Shown in pieces: positions 24,211-36,339 of a stretch of DNA of 64,000 nucleotides. The notes under the pieces were generated by a model that ran no database searches, was not told the origin of the DNA, and saw nothing but the letters and a program-made list of their open reading frames with translations. The translations under genes and the position numbers were made by a program. Origin of the DNA: Malania oleifera. Taxonomy: Eukaryota; Streptophyta; Magnoliopsida; Santalales; Ximeniaceae. The DNA lies in contig NC_080420.1 of assembly GCF_029873635.1 (NCBI RefSeq), positions 50,669,457 through 50,733,456 of the forward strand. The letters run 5' to 3'. The first letter of the stretch is position 1. Every line of letters begins with the position of its first letter.

Positions 24211-25439
24211 AGGACCACAATGTCGTCCCCTAGAGCCATTTTTCTTGTGGTGACCTATCTAGAGAAATGCCACCAACTAAAATTTACAACCACAGATTGG
24301 ATGGTTTTATGGTCTCTCATCACTTAATATAAAGCTTGTCAGCCCATCCAAGAGCAAAAGGACATTTTTTTTTTTCCAATTCTTGCATTAAATGACAATT
24401 TTTTTTTCTTACCTAAAAAGGACAAAAAATTAAGTAGAAAAATGAAAAAGTACCAACTTGCATCCTATGTTGATTTTAATGTGTTTTTATACATCTAACA
24501 AGCAAATTAAATGTCTTACCAAAAGGATGGAATGAAATTTGAATTAGCTAAACCAATTTAGAATAGGAAGTTTATTGACTAAATTTATTCTTGTATAATT
24601 CATTTTAATGTTATAATTTTTCCAACCTTTTATTATTTTTCTTAATGTACGAGATAGAATGTCAAAAAATTGAAATGAATGAATAGGTCGTTTAGAGGAC
24701 GTCTTAATGGTTAGAATTTGGAACTTTTATATAATAAGTATAAAGTTAGAATCTTGAGGAAGAAGGAAAGAGGATATGGAATAGGAAATATTCTCTCTCT
24801 CGTTGTCTAGTTCAATTTAATGAGCCCTAATAGAACAGCAAAAGAAAAAAGGAAATGAGCAAATGCACCAATGCCTAATGAACTAATTTCATCATAAGGT
24901 CAGCAACCATGATCAATAAGCGAACAAAAAAAATTACAAGTGAAATGTACGGATTTTTTTTTTTCTCTAAGACTCATTTGGATCTGTGCTTTCATTTGTG
25001 GAAAGGAAACGGAAAGAAATAAGAAGTAAATTCATTTTCTATTGTATTTTGTCTCTACACAAAATATTATTAAAAATTAAAATTTTATTTTAATATGATC
25101 AAAAAATAAGAAAAATAAAATGTTGTTGATGTGTAGAATCAATTTTTGTTCATTGATTTAGTATATTTTTAATTCCTTTTTGCACTTGATAACTAAACAT
25201 TGAAATATGAAATTGTTTGTATGTTGCGACATAGCTAACGAATAGTAGTACATTTTTTATCGGTTGATGTGGCAAGGTGCATGTGGCATTGCATCTCAAA
25301 ACATTAAGAAAAAAAAAAAGAAAAAAGAAAGGAAAGAGAAGGTCAATTGTGCAAATTAAACCCAAAATAAATAAATAAATAAAGAGGGTGGCACCTTTAC
25401 ATTATTTTTTTTGCTTGTTGATGTGGCAGAGCAATAGCC

Positions 25440-25800
25440 TAGTCTCTTCTCTTCCACCATGTTACTATTATGAAAATTGCAACAAAACTAGCAAATAAAA
25501 GAAAAATAAGAAAAAAAAATGTATTGAACACAAGATTTATGTGGTTCGGCAATTTACCTATTTTCTCGAAAGTTAGATTAGGTTACCGATTTCATTATTT
25601 AGTAATAAATACAAGTAAAATACCCTAAACCTTTTCTTCACTCTCCTCGTATTTAACAATTTTTTTTTTTATTTTCAAAATGATAATAATATAATTTGAG
25701 ATGTAGGGCAACCTTCATAAAATACAAAATTACGTAAGTATCCCTCTTAATAGAAAACTATTTCCTTATGGGGGTGTGTTGCCCCTTAGACTCTGCCTGC
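25440..25800 (-). repeat. Possible decayed copia LTR fragment
   Basis: Contains AAGATTTATGTGGTTCGGC followed by TTTACCTA, resembling the U5-side motif of the copia LTRs in this window (for example at 32797). No clear termini or target duplication. Confidence 0.3.
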
Positions 25801-25909
25801 TAACTGGCTAACAAGAGAAAAGTCGTACGTGGAATACAACTCATATAATGCTCCATGTACTAGAAATCAAGCTCCACATACAATAGTAATACAAGAATGA
25901 AAGCTTTAA

Positions 25910-26140
25910 TTTGCTACAAAGTAATTTTTTTAATTCAAGAATGAAAAATCCCAACTTTAGAATATTTTATATAGCATTTATTTTTTTGAAAACATAATGT
26001 TCCTTTTATATATATGTAAAATTTGCTACAAAGTAATTTTTGTAATTCAAGTATGAAAAATCCCAACTTTAGAATTTATTATATAACATTTTTTTTTTTT
26101 TGAGAACATAGTGTTCCATTCTTAATTAAATTTTTTTTTC
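25910..26140. repeat. Local tandem duplication of about 118 bp
   Basis: AATTTGCTACAAAGTAATTT and the following AAAAATCCCAACTTTAGAAT occur at 25910 and again at 26028, both ending in a T-run and ACATA(A/G)TGTTCC. Confidence 0.85.
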
Positions 26141-26555
26141 TGGAGTTATCCTGTGTTTGTGCATTGTTTCCCTTACTAAAAGATTGGGTATTTAGGTGTA
26201 TGTTCTTGTTATGATTCTTGTTTATATGTTTTCAAAATATATATAAAGCAAAAATAATTCATCTTTGTTAGCAGTCTTTTGAAAAAAGAAAATTTATAAA
26301 ACAATTTCTATGGACAATTTCAGTTTTCCCCTTTATTGTTAGCTTAGAAATTTATGGACAGCAAAACTGATTCTTATTATGTCAGTTTGAATTTTTTTTA
26401 AAGAAAGAAATTGATGGCTAAAGAATATTATGTCAGTTTAATTTTTGTTATTATTAAAGAGTTTTCTATGCCATGAGATCAACTTTTATTTTTATTTTTG
26501 CTATTAAAGAAATTAATTTTGTGAATCTTATTTCACATAATGTTATAGAAGAAAG

Positions 26556-27975
26556 AATGTTGAAAACTTCAAAGAAGTAGTGGATGACCTAGACAATGGA
26601 GATGCTTTCAATAAGGATGAGCTATGCAAGGACCCACACATGAGTTTATTTAAGGAGAATATCCCTAAGGTAGGAATGGAGTTCAATTCTTATGAAGGAG
26701 TTATGAATTTTATAGAAGCTATACTAGGAAGAAGGAATTTAGAATAATGAAAAAAAGGTCAAAATTAGAAGAGAGGCAACTAATATACTTCCTATACTAG
26801 GAAAAAGATTTGGAATTATGAAAAGAAAGTCAAAATCAGAAGAGAGGTGACTAAAATATTTCAAATTTACATATGCTCGAGATGATAATGCACAGAGTGT
26901 TGCAAAGAATCTTTTCAAAAGTAGATCATTGATAAAAAATAATTACAAGGCAAGGATCAATGCTATAGTGCAACATAATAAGAAATTTTGTTTATCACTT
27001 GATGAATTGGAACATAATCATGCGGTCAACCCATCCTAACCACGATTTTTTCAGATCCAACAAGAAATTAGGCTTCCATTTAAAGAAGCAACTTGAGCTA
27101 AATGATGCAGCTGACATATCCTCATGCAAAAATTTGAATTCATTTGTTATAGAAGTAGAAAGATATGAGAATCTATGATTTGGTGAGAAGGAATGCCAAA
27201 ATTATATCAACCAACTTAAGTGATGGAATCTAAAAGAAGGTGATGCAGAAGCTCTCCACAAGCATTTTATTTATATGAAAAAAAATAATTTTAGTTTTTC
27301 TCTATAGTATTGACTTGGATGAAGATGAATGCCTAAGAGAAGTTTTTTGGGCCAATGCAAGATCTAAAGCCATATACGAGTCTTTTGGTGATGTGTTATG
27401 TTTTGACACCACTTTATTTAACAAATATGACATGCCTTTTGCTCCATTTGTTGGGGTCAACCATCATGGTCACTCAGTTTTACTTGGATGGCCTTCTATT
27501 GAGTGGAGACATGACTTACATATGATTATTTGAAACATGACTCGAGTGCATGAATGGATATCCTCCTAAAGCCATTCTTATTGATCAATGTAAGGCTATG
27601 CAAGGAGCAATTAAAGAGGTTTTCCCTAATACTTACCATTGCTTGTGCATATGGCACATAATGAAAAAAAAAAAATCCAAAGAAATTGGTGGGTGATAGA
27701 ATTCAATTAGAATATATGAATTTGAAGAAAATTGGATGAAAATAATTGAAAAATATGATTTTCAGAATACTTGATGGTTGCATTCCTTGTAGGAGGATGG
27801 TCAACATATGGCTTTAGCTTTGGTGAATAGCACGTTTTACATAGGGAGGTTTGCTTCATAAAGAAGTGAGAGCATAAATGATTTTTTCAAAGACTATGTT
27901 GGTGCAATGACTGCTTTAAAGAAATTTATTGAACAATATGATAAAGCTCTGAAGAGAAAAATTGAGAATGAAGCC
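26556..27975 (+). pseudogene. FAR1/FHY3-related (MULE transposase-derived) pseudogene
   Basis: Frames can be followed across the length of a FAR1-RELATED SEQUENCE protein: IPKVGMEFNSYEGVMNF (start of the FAR1 DNA-binding domain), ARINAIVQHNKKF, FFRSNKKLGFHLKKQLELN, then the MULE-transposase region DEDECLREVFWANARSKAIY, FDTTLFNKYDMPFAPFVGVN (27315-27533), and near the end FIEQYDKALKRKIENEA. At least ten stops and several frameshifts are present, and a stretch is missing after about 27680. FAR1/FHY3 proteins are transcription factors of far-red light signalling domesticated from Mutator-like transposases. This copy could be a dead FRS paralogue or a dead MULE; no inverted termini were found. 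It ends abruptly at the fragment starting 27976. Confidence 0.85.
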
Positions 27976-28290
27976 TGTCGTGACGTCTCGGGAGCGAGGG
28001 CCCCTAGGTTGTGAGAAAATAAAATATAATTTTTGAAAATTTTAAATTTGGAGTCACTAACCTATTTTTCACCTAGGTACGGTTAGAACACCTAATTACT
28101 ACTCATTTGATTGGTCACTAAACCAGACCTATGCCAAGGAACCAATAGTCTCGGTCTACTTTTATCAGGGTTGGGATAAGGAGTTTAGTTATGCGAGGGG
28201 AAGGTATTGAGAAAACCCAAATATGCAAAAAGATTCCATTCACCCCCTATTTGGACTCTATATACTCCCGGGTGGGATGACTAACAAGTA
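27976..28290. repeat. LTR-like fragment beginning TGTCGTGACG
   Basis: Starts TGTCGTGACGTCTCGGGAGC exactly where the FAR1-like reading ends and includes AATTTGGAGTCACTAACC, AGAACACCTAATTACT and GTTGGGATAAGGAG. This wording is familiar from LTR or leader regions of plant gypsy elements, but I cannot name the family. It stops against truncated copia L. No coding sequence. Confidence 0.5.
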
Positions 28291-29200
28291 CGCGTCATCA
28301 TAACTTTCTTATCAAAGACTACATCTTTACTGATTACCACCTTGTTTGCCTCTAGATCCCACAACTTGTACCCCTTCACACCCTTTTGATATCCCAAAAA
28401 GATGCAATTTCTAGATTTTGGGTCAAGTTTCGATCTCTCCTCACTAGACACATGAACATAGGTTGGACACCCGAATACCTTCAATCCGGAATAGTTTAAT
28501 GCATTTATCATCCATACCTCTTCTACCACTTTACCCTCTAGTGATGTTCTTGGTGATCAGTTTATTAGAAAACAAGTCATACTAATTGTCTCGACCCAAA
28601 ATTTTTTCGGTAGCCCTGTATTAAGCTTGAGACACCAAGCTTTTTTAGCTAGAGTTGGGTTCATCCTTTCAGCCATACCATTTTGCTGAGGTGTCCGGCA
28701 AACGGTAAAGTGCCTCTTAATGCCTTGCTTCTCTCAAAACTCCATGAACCTATAATTAGCATACTTGGTCCCATTGTTTGACCTTAGACATTTGATTCTC
28801 CTCCCTATCTGGTTTTCCACTTCAATTTCCACAACTTGAATCTGACAAACGTATCATACTTGTGCCGCATGAAGTATACCCAGACTTTCCATGAGTAGTC
28901 ATCAACAAAACTCACATAGTAAACATGTCCACCTCTTGATGCTACTCTAACTTGGCCCCAAACATCGAAATGAACATAATCAAGAATTCCTTTTTTCTTG
29001 TGAACAACTGATTTGAATTTTGACCTGTTTTGTTTTCCAAGAACGCAAATCTTGCAAAAATCCAGGTGACATGATTTCAGACCTTTCAAGAGTTTTCTCT
29101 TGTATAGTTCCTTCATACCATGTTTTCCCATATGCCCGAGACACATATGCCACAAGACAGTTTCATTAGATTTAATATCTATGGCTGCAGCTCCACCCAA
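28281..29200 (-). pseudogene. Copia L integrase
   Basis: GAG-pre-integrase zinc region at 29160-29040 (H-M-C-L-G-H ... CKICVLGKQNRSKF), then the core with VHFDVWG (first Asp; Thr to Phe change just before it), FVDDYSWKVWVYFM. A second piece at 28529-28281 has LKVFGCPTYVHV and SRNCIFLGYQKGVKGYKLWD, the C-terminal part. The middle (28805-28530) is shifted and interrupted, although LRS-N-NG and QQNGMAE-like wording can be seen. Dead. Confidence 0.82.
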
Positions 29201-29242
29201 AACAGTAGTTCCCTGCAGTGTATAAATATTCCCATCTAACTT

Positions 29243-29640
29243 TTACCCTTTCATCACTGTCAGATTATCTTTCCATATTTTCATAACCCCACTTTGGGAC
29301 TTGTAATTAAAATCATTACAATCTAAGGTGACAAGTGAAATCAGACTCTTCCTTAACTCCGATATGTGTCTTACATTACTCAAGGTTCTCACAGCACCAT
29401 CAAATATTTTTATTTTAACATTTCCTATGTCAATGATCTTACAAGAAACGTAATTACCCATAAGAATTGAACTTGAATTTACCAACCTATAGGTGCTGAA
29501 CCACTCCTTGTTAGGAGTCATATGGTAAGAACATGCCGAATCAAGTATCCATGAGCCCGTAAGGTGATCCAACCCTGACAAAACTGAATGAACATCACCA
29601 TCACTGCAAACTGAATCACCTTTTTTAACCACATTTGCTG
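29243..29640 (-). pseudogene. Copia L protease region
   Basis: WILDSACSYHMTPNKEWF contains the copia aspartic protease active site (D-S-A-C in place of D-S-G-C/A). It is followed by VRHISELRKSLISL and, at the end, SGVMKIWKDNLTVMKG, the usual lead into the GAG-pre-integrase domain. Confidence 0.85.
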
Positions 29641-30423
29641 ATTTTGAAGTCTCCTCATGCTTTTCATCATTTCCTTTCTTCCAATCCGGACACTCTGATT
29701 TAACATGCTTTTTTTACCGCATTTATAACATCGGATATCCTTTTTCTTCTTGAATTGAGAACGAGATTTTTGACTTGATCCACTTTTGAACTTTCCTTTG
29801 CCATGCTCATTGTTACCTTTCACCACAAGTCCTCCCCCTTCATCATATATTTTCAACCTTTGATGAAAATTCAGTAAGATACTAGTCACCTCTTCCAAAT
29901 TAAGAGTCCTTTTTCCTCATATAAGAGTGGTAACTAAATTTTCATAAGTATAAGTCGGTTACAAGGAGTTTAGTAACATAAAAACCTTATCATCTTCATC
30001 AAACTTAACATCAACATGCATTAAATCACTAATAATTTGATTATATGCATTGATGTGTTGATTTAAGTTCGAACCATCAACTATCTTTAGCCAATAAAGA
30101 TGCTACTTAAGAAATAACTTATTAGAAAGTGATTTGGACATGTACTAGCTTTCTAACTTTCACCACACAGCCGCTGGAGAATCCTCCTCCATCACATGAT
30201 AGAGAACTTCATTGGCCAAACACAAGTGTATTGTAGAAACGGCATTTGCCTCCAATTCTCTCCAATTCGGCTCATCCATTCCATCCGTTTGAACACCATG
30301 TAGAGTCTTCACCATCCCTTGTTGTACAAGTATATTCTTAACTCTCCTCTGATACAAACCAAAATTTATGGTTCCATCGAATTTGACAACATCAAATCTT
30401 GCAAAAGAAGATCCTGACGCCAT
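29641..30423 (-). pseudogene. Copia L gag
   Basis: Starts at ATG 30423-30421 (MASGSSFARFDVVKFDGTIN), with FGLYQRRVKNILVQQG and HLCLANEVLYHVMEE, the UBN2-type gag start. The middle (30150-29900) is shifted. A partial zinc knuckle CYKCGKK is at about 29735, after which the frame changes. Dead. Confidence 0.82.
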
Positions 30424-30432
30424 GACAACAAC

Positions 30433-30444
30433 GCTCTGATACCA
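30433..30444 (-). other. Primer binding site of copia L
   Basis: Minus strand TGGTATCAGAGC, perfect initiator tRNA-Met complement, next to the LTR. Confidence 0.88.
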
Positions 30445-30447
30445 ATT

Positions 30448-30978
30448 TGTTGTGGAAATCGAGTATAGGATGCATAATGGAATCTGTAAATTGTAGCAAA
30501 CGATGAAGCACCAAGACACAATATATGTACAACCAATACATATGAAAGCAAATAAAGAAAACACGAGAATATACGTAGTTCAGCAAAGCCTACATCCATG
30601 GGAGCAATTGACACAAGAATTTCACTATGAAAATGAAAGTACACAATACACTTGATACAATGATCTCTCTACAGTCGAAATATGCCCAGAAGAACATATA
30701 TAACAACCCCTTGGAGGCTTCCCTCCAAATACCCAACCATCCCAACATTCCAATTCAAAATTTGAATTCTCTCTCACAGCCCAAAGTGCACTCATCGACG
30801 AGCAGAGAACTCATCGACGACAAAGAGAGGCCCAGTCGTTGATGAGTCTTTGAATTTTTGATTTTCCTGCTCTTGGTACCTCAGAACTTCTGCATTTTTT
30901 GGGCTCTCAGTATCTACTCGTCGACGAGTGAGGCACACTTGTCAACAAGTCACTGCTGCACTGTACAAGACTTCAACA
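30448..30978 (-). repeat. 5' LTR of copia L
   Basis: Minus strand from TGTTGAAGTCTTGTAC (30978) to TTCCACAACA (30448), 531 bp. The right boundary is inferred from the TGTTG start. Contains TCGTCGACGAG-type palindromic words at 30790-30850 and 30915-30950, and the U5-side motif TACGTAGTTCAGC at 30571-30583. Confidence 0.75.
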
Positions 30979-31224
30979 CATATGTTTTTCATCTTTTGTC
31001 TATGAGCCCCACTAAGTATAAGAGTCACACACAAATACAAAAGTCTTGAAAAAAATAAAATAAAATAAAATGAGGCAATATTAGTCTTTAATACTAAAAT
31101 GGGCCAGCACATTGTTTTTCACTAATATTAAAATATTTGGACAAAAATGTTGGCGGAATTTCCTCATTAGGGACAAATACCCTTTTAATCAATGCTACAG
31201 GTCACAAGCTAAGAGACTATTTGT

Positions 31225-31754
31225 TATCATTCATGTTTTCTATTTTTTGTTTCTTTATAGTGAAGAAAGAGATTATAAACACGTGTTTTTTTTTTCTTAT
31301 GTTGTAAGTTTTCTAGTTTTGTAATCGATTTTCAACTGTTTGCAAAAAAAAGAAAAAAAAATTGAAAATAAGATTTTATGGCTTTCATCAGGTTGCTAGA
31401 AATTTTAATATAAAAAATAATTTTTTAAAATTAAATTATTAATTTTATACATTTTTAAATTACAATAAAAATTAAATGATTATATAAACTTAAGTATAAT
31501 TAAATGAAAAATATACATAATTTGTTTTAAAAAACTAATAAAGCCCGCTACAAAATACTTTTACTATTTTTCAATTGTCATGTCGAAAAAATTTTTATTG
31601 TAAAGTAAATTTTGAAAGTCGAAATACCAAGTAAAATAATTATAATAAATTTTATTTATATTATAGTAATTTTTAAATGTGTATTATTTGTAATTTATTA
31701 TTTTAACCATATTTTTATAATATTATTTCATTCAAAAATGTAAATGAATATTTT
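31225..31754. repeat. Diverged older copy of the duplicated AT-rich segment
   Basis: Wording such as CAATTGTCATGT ... TTTTTATTGTAAAGTAAATT ... TAAAATAATTATAAT and ATGTGTATTATTTG matches 32150-32520 and 40130-40620 in the same order, but with many more differences than those two show to each other. Confidence 0.75.
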
Positions 31755-32672
31755 TTAATCAAAATTTTAACTTGCATTTTTTTTTTCTTTAAATGTTAAT
31801 AAAACAAGTTACTCATTTTTTTATTTTTAAGTTCAGTTTGTGATTTTTAATTTTCATTTTTCTAATCTTTGAAGGTGATACCAAAGCTACTCTTTTGTAT
31901 ATTAAAAGATTTTATGTATATTAAAAACAATGGGCTCTAAAATTTCCCTGGTACTGGTAGCACTAGATTTTGGGCTCAGTTGCCTCAGGCCCAACGGCCC
32001 AAGCCTGCGGATAGATTTGGAGCCACTTTAGATTTGACCCGACCCAAGTTGCCATTTCCACCCTCGTGCCTAACGACATCCCATAAGCATGATAAATTAT
32101 TAAGTACACCGAGTCTACCACATAATTCGTAAGTTAAGGATTCTTTTAGTATTATTATTATTTTCTACTTTTTATTTCTCTTTCTCTATTGTAAAGAAAC
32201 ACATTATAAAGACGCTTTTGTTTATGTTGTCAGTTTTCTATTATTTTTTTTATACACTTAAAGTAATAAAAACAAAATTATTTATAAATTTAAGATATAA
32301 TAATACAGTCAATTACAAAATACTTCTACTATTTTTTTTCAATTGTCATGTACAATAAAATTTTTATTGTAAAGTAAATTTTAAAAGTAGAACAATTAAG
32401 TAAAATAATTATAATAGTTTTATTTTTATTATAGTAATTTTTAATGTGTATTATTTGCAATTTTATTATTTTAATCATAAGCTTGTAATAATATTTGATT
32501 TAAAGAAGAAAATGAGTAAGTCATAACTTCATTTCTTTTTAAAATAAATCAAAAAATTCATGAGTTATCACCATTTTATTGGACTAGTCAATGGATGATA
32601 CAATAGATCTAGTCTACCAAATAATTTTTTAGAAAGGAGGGAGGAAAGGGTCGCTCACCTATATCTTATCTC

Positions 32673-33035
32673 TATTGTGTCGGACACCCCACTTGTGTCA
32701 AACACCAATACTACAACTATTGCTATTGAATATATAAGAAATTAAAACAATGTAGAAACTAATAATAAAACAATAAAAGAACAAGATAAGAAAATTACGA
32801 GGTTCGGTATAGAATTACCTACGTCCTCGGGCACCGATGATCAATCCACTACTTCTTAACAAAGTACAACTTTGAGATATTTTTTCCAAATGAAAAGTTG
32901 AGCTCTTTATATAACTTCAATCTCAACTCCAAAAAACACTTATCTCCAATGTGGGACAAATAATATAAAAAATTCAAAACAACCTTTTATACAAATGTGA
33001 AACTATTCTACCAATGTGGGACAAAAAAATAACAA
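32673..33035 (-). repeat. 3' LTR of copia G
   Basis: 363 bp, matching 37410-37773. Contains ACGAGGTTCGGTA ... CCTACGTCC at 32797-32825. Confidence 0.9.
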
Positions 33036-33121
33036 ATCTCCACCTTGACGATAAATTCAACAAATTTTTCAGTCACTAACATTTTCTAGAGTTTTACATC
33101 ATCGGCGCCTTCCAAAATTAT

Positions 33122-33480
33122 TCAAACTTGCAGGATATTGATCAAGTCCAAACAATGTTTGAACTTGATTGTTGTTATAATCTTGGTCAACATATCTGTG
33201 AGATTTTCAAGTGTAGTAATCTTCTGAAGAAGTATCTTGCTTCTATCAATAATATCCCGCATAAAATGAAAACAAACGTCGATATACTTCGTTCGTGCAT
33301 GGTAGACTTGATTCTTTGCCAAATGAATATCACTTTAACTATCACAGAACACAACAAATGTGCTTCTGAACAACTCCCAAATTTTTAAATAAACCCTGCA
33401 ATCAAATAGCTTCCTTAGCAGCCTCTGAAGCTGCCACGTACTCTGCTTCTGTAATAGACAAGGCAATGGTAGACTGTAAG
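33122..33480 (-). pseudogene. Copia G RNase H
   Basis: ARTKYIDVCFHFMRD, then NLTDMLTKIITTIKFKHCLDL, the C-terminal RNase H wording (usual form K-H-I-D-x-R-x-H-F). Upstream, positions 33440-33400 (plus strand) encode the E-A-E-Y-V-A-A-S-E-A-like region in another frame. Interrupted. Confidence 0.82.
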
Positions 33481-33493
33481 GTAGACCTCCAAC

Positions 33494-34720
33494 TCACTGG
33501 ACCATTAGCAAATGTAAAAACATATCCAATAGTTGATCAACGTTTATCCAAATCATCTGCAAAATCAGAATCACATATCCAACAACACGTTGATCAATAG
33601 TATTATTTTTCTTAAATACTATACCAACATCAATCGTATTCATAATATATCTCAAAATCCATTTCACAACTTGCCAATGTCCTTTACCTGGATCATGCAT
33701 ATACCTGCTCACCATATTAATAGTTTGTGAAATATTAGGTCTAGTATAAACCATTGCATACATCAGACTACCAACAGCACTTGCATAAGGAACCTATGAC
33801 ATATACTTACATTCCTCATCTGATTTAGGAGATAAAACAGCACTAAGTTTGAAATGAGGAGCAAAATGAGTGCTTACTGGTTTTGACTGCTCAGACATGC
33901 CAAAACTCTGTACTACCTTCTTCAAATACTATTTCTAAGACAAACTAACTCTTCCACTCATTCTGTCTTTGCGAATCTCATTACCAAGTATCTTCTTTGC
34001 TTCACCAAGATCTTTCATCTCAAACTCTTAATTTAACTGATTTTTCAACTTGTTGATTTATTCCCTATTCTTTGAAGCTATCAACATATCATCAACATAC
34101 AAGAGTAAATATATAAAATATCCATTTGGTAGTCTGCGAAAATAAATATAATGATCATGTTTATTTTTTATGTACTTCTGACCTATCATAAACTAATGAA
34201 ATCGTTTGTACCACTGTCTTGGAGACTGTTTTAAACCATACAACGATTTACCCAGTTTACATGCCCAATTTTATTTTCTAGCAACCTGAAATCCATCTGA
34301 CTGAGTCATATAGATTTCCACTTAAATCACCATGTAAAAATGCAGTTTTTATATCGAGTTGAACTAGTTCAAGATCAAATTGTGCTACCAAAGCTAACAA
34401 AATTTGAATGGAAGAATGTTTAACAATTGGAGAAATTAGCTCATTATAATCAAAGCCTTCCTTCTGTGCGTAGCCCTTAGCTACCAATCTAACTTTGAAG
34501 CGAACATTATTTGTATCTAGAAATCCTTCTTTCTTTACATAAACCCATTTACAACCAATTGCTTTCTTACTTTTGGGCAGTTGGGTTAGCTCCCAAGTCT
34601 GATTATGACGAAGAGACTACATTTTTTCATCCATTGCTTTTTTCTACTTGTTCGATTCAGAGTTCCTTATTGCTTCTTTGAAAGTGTAAGGAATATTATC
34701 ATCCATAACTGGAAGTGCAT
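33494..34720 (-). pseudogene. Copia G reverse transcriptase
   Basis: MVAKGYAQKEGFDYNELISP and LDIKTAFLHGDL (34487-34278), then the catalytic LLYVDDMLIA at about 34105-34082, and the connection region MYAMVYTRPNISQTINMVSRYMH (located at 33763-33690). Role: DNA synthesis from element RNA. Frames change at least three times and a deletion follows FLHGDLSGNLYD. Confidence 0.87.
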
Positions 34721-35038
34721 AGGCCACCATATCAGTATATCGAGCAGGTTTCAAATTTCTCGTCTTGGCCTTTGAGAAACAGTTGATTCTTGTTGCTGTG
34801 AAGATTATCGAATTAAAATCTCCTCTTCTTGTACACTATTCCCCACTATAACAGGAGAGTTACCTTGTGTAGTCTCATTTCTCACTGGGTTTCCTAAAAT
34901 TGTCTCAACCTCCACCTGTTGTTGAGTACCACTAGTCTTCTTTCAACTCGTGACTCTTTGCGTATTATTTTCTTCATCATCGCAAGTTCATCAAAAGTCA
35001 TATCCCCACTTTAAAATCATTTTTTTCATCTCTTGACA

Positions 35039-35820
35039 TCAAAGACGACATCCTTTGACTCGTGCACTTATCCCCAAAAATATTGCTTTCTTGGCTCTTG
35101 GATCCAACTTAGATTCTTTAACATGATAATAAGTCGTAGTACCAAATACATGTAAAGAATCATAATCACTAGCAGGCTTTCCAGACCATACCTCATAGGG
35201 TATTTTCCCCCCTATTGTAGATGATGGTAGACGATTGATGAGATGACACGCATATCTAACAACATCAGCCCAAAACCTTTTGTCTAACCTAGTATTAGAC
35301 AACATACATCGAACTTTCTCTAGAAAAGTACGATTCATGTGCTCCGCCACCCTATTCTACTGTGGTGTATTTTGAAATGTGAAGTGTCGAACAATACCTT
35401 CATCCTGACATACCTTCATAAACGGGTGACTCGTGTATCACCACCATTATCTGATCTGAGCCATTTAATCTTTTTTCCAGTTTGAGTTTCAACTAATTTT
35501 TTCCACTGAAGGAAAATATCACACACTTCATTTTTATGCTTCATAAAATACACCCACACTCTTCTGGAAAAATCATCAAAAAAATTAATAAAATAATGCA
35601 TACCACCCAACGAAGTAGTTTTTGTGGGCCCCCATACATCTGTATGGATGTAGTCTAAAATATCTTTAGCCTGATGGATTGCTGTGCCAAATTTCACTCT
35701 AGTTTGTTTTCTTAGAATGCAATGCTCACAAAATTCAAGTTTGCACATCTTTGCACCCTTTAACAAACCTCGCTTAGCTAATTGTTGTAAAGATTTTTCT
35801 CCTGCACGTGCTAATCGCAT
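35039..35820 (-). pseudogene. Copia G integrase
   Basis: GAG-pre-integrase Cys pair CKLEFCEHCILRKQTRVKF (about 35750-35690), catalytic HTDVWGP (first Asp) and WLRSDNGG (second Asp, about 35445), then after a frameshift MAEHMNRTFLEKVRCMLSN and VFGTTTYYHV, SKLDPRAKKAIFLG. The third catalytic residue normally precedes N-x-E-R-M-N-R; here the segment reads AEHMNR. Dead. Confidence 0.87.
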
Positions 35821-35895
35821 ATGTCATAACCTGATTGTATCTGAACCTGCATCTTTCTCAGAAACAATAGCTGCTGAGCCAATAACTGTACTACC

Positions 35896-36225
35896 TTATA
35901 AATAATACAAGTTATTTTTCCTTATTCCTTTCATCACCACCAATGCACCTGATTTAATCTTTAAGGTTCCATCTTTCAAAGTGATAGTGAACCCTTTAGA
36001 TTCTAAGGCACCCAATGAAATTAGATTCTTCTTTAGGATTGGAACATACCTAACATCAGTCAAGGTCTTAATAGTTCCATCTTGACATTTCAACTGTATT
36101 GATCCTATTCCAGTTGTTTTACAAATATTACCATTTCCTATAAAAACAACCCCACCATCTAATTCTTCAAAATTAGAAAACCATTCCTTATTGGGACACA
36201 TGTGATAGGAATAACTAGAATCCAA
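35896..36225 (-). pseudogene. Copia G protease region
   Basis: MDSSYSYHMCPNKEWFSNF: the copia D-S-G-C/A active site is altered to D-S-S-Y, so the catalytic motif is damaged. It is followed by VRYVPILKKNLISLGALESKG and LKIKSGALVVMKG, the usual lead to integrase. Confidence 0.85.
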
Positions 36226-36339
36226 AATCCACTCACCAAAATAATGTGACGAAGATGTTCCAACAAGAGAAAAATCTGACTCACTTCCATCATCATTCGC
36301 TATATTGGCATTAGAATGTGTTTTTCCCTTATTCTTCTA

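Larger units (their letters stand above)
24211..26555. other. AT-rich intergenic DNA
   Basis: No gene recognised. Contains poly-T and poly-A runs, a possible copia LTR relic (25440-25800) and a local tandem duplication (25910-26140). Confidence 0.7.
28281..30978 (-). mobile_element. Truncated copia element L (5' half)
   Basis: On the minus strand: LTR (30978-30448), primer site, gag, protease and integrase. The reading stops inside the integrase-RT linker at about 28290; reverse transcriptase, RNase H and 3' LTR are missing. Many stops and frameshifts. The wording (GAG-pre-integrase CKICVLGKQ, protease DSACSYHM) fits the Tork/Tnt1-like group. Confidence 0.85.
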
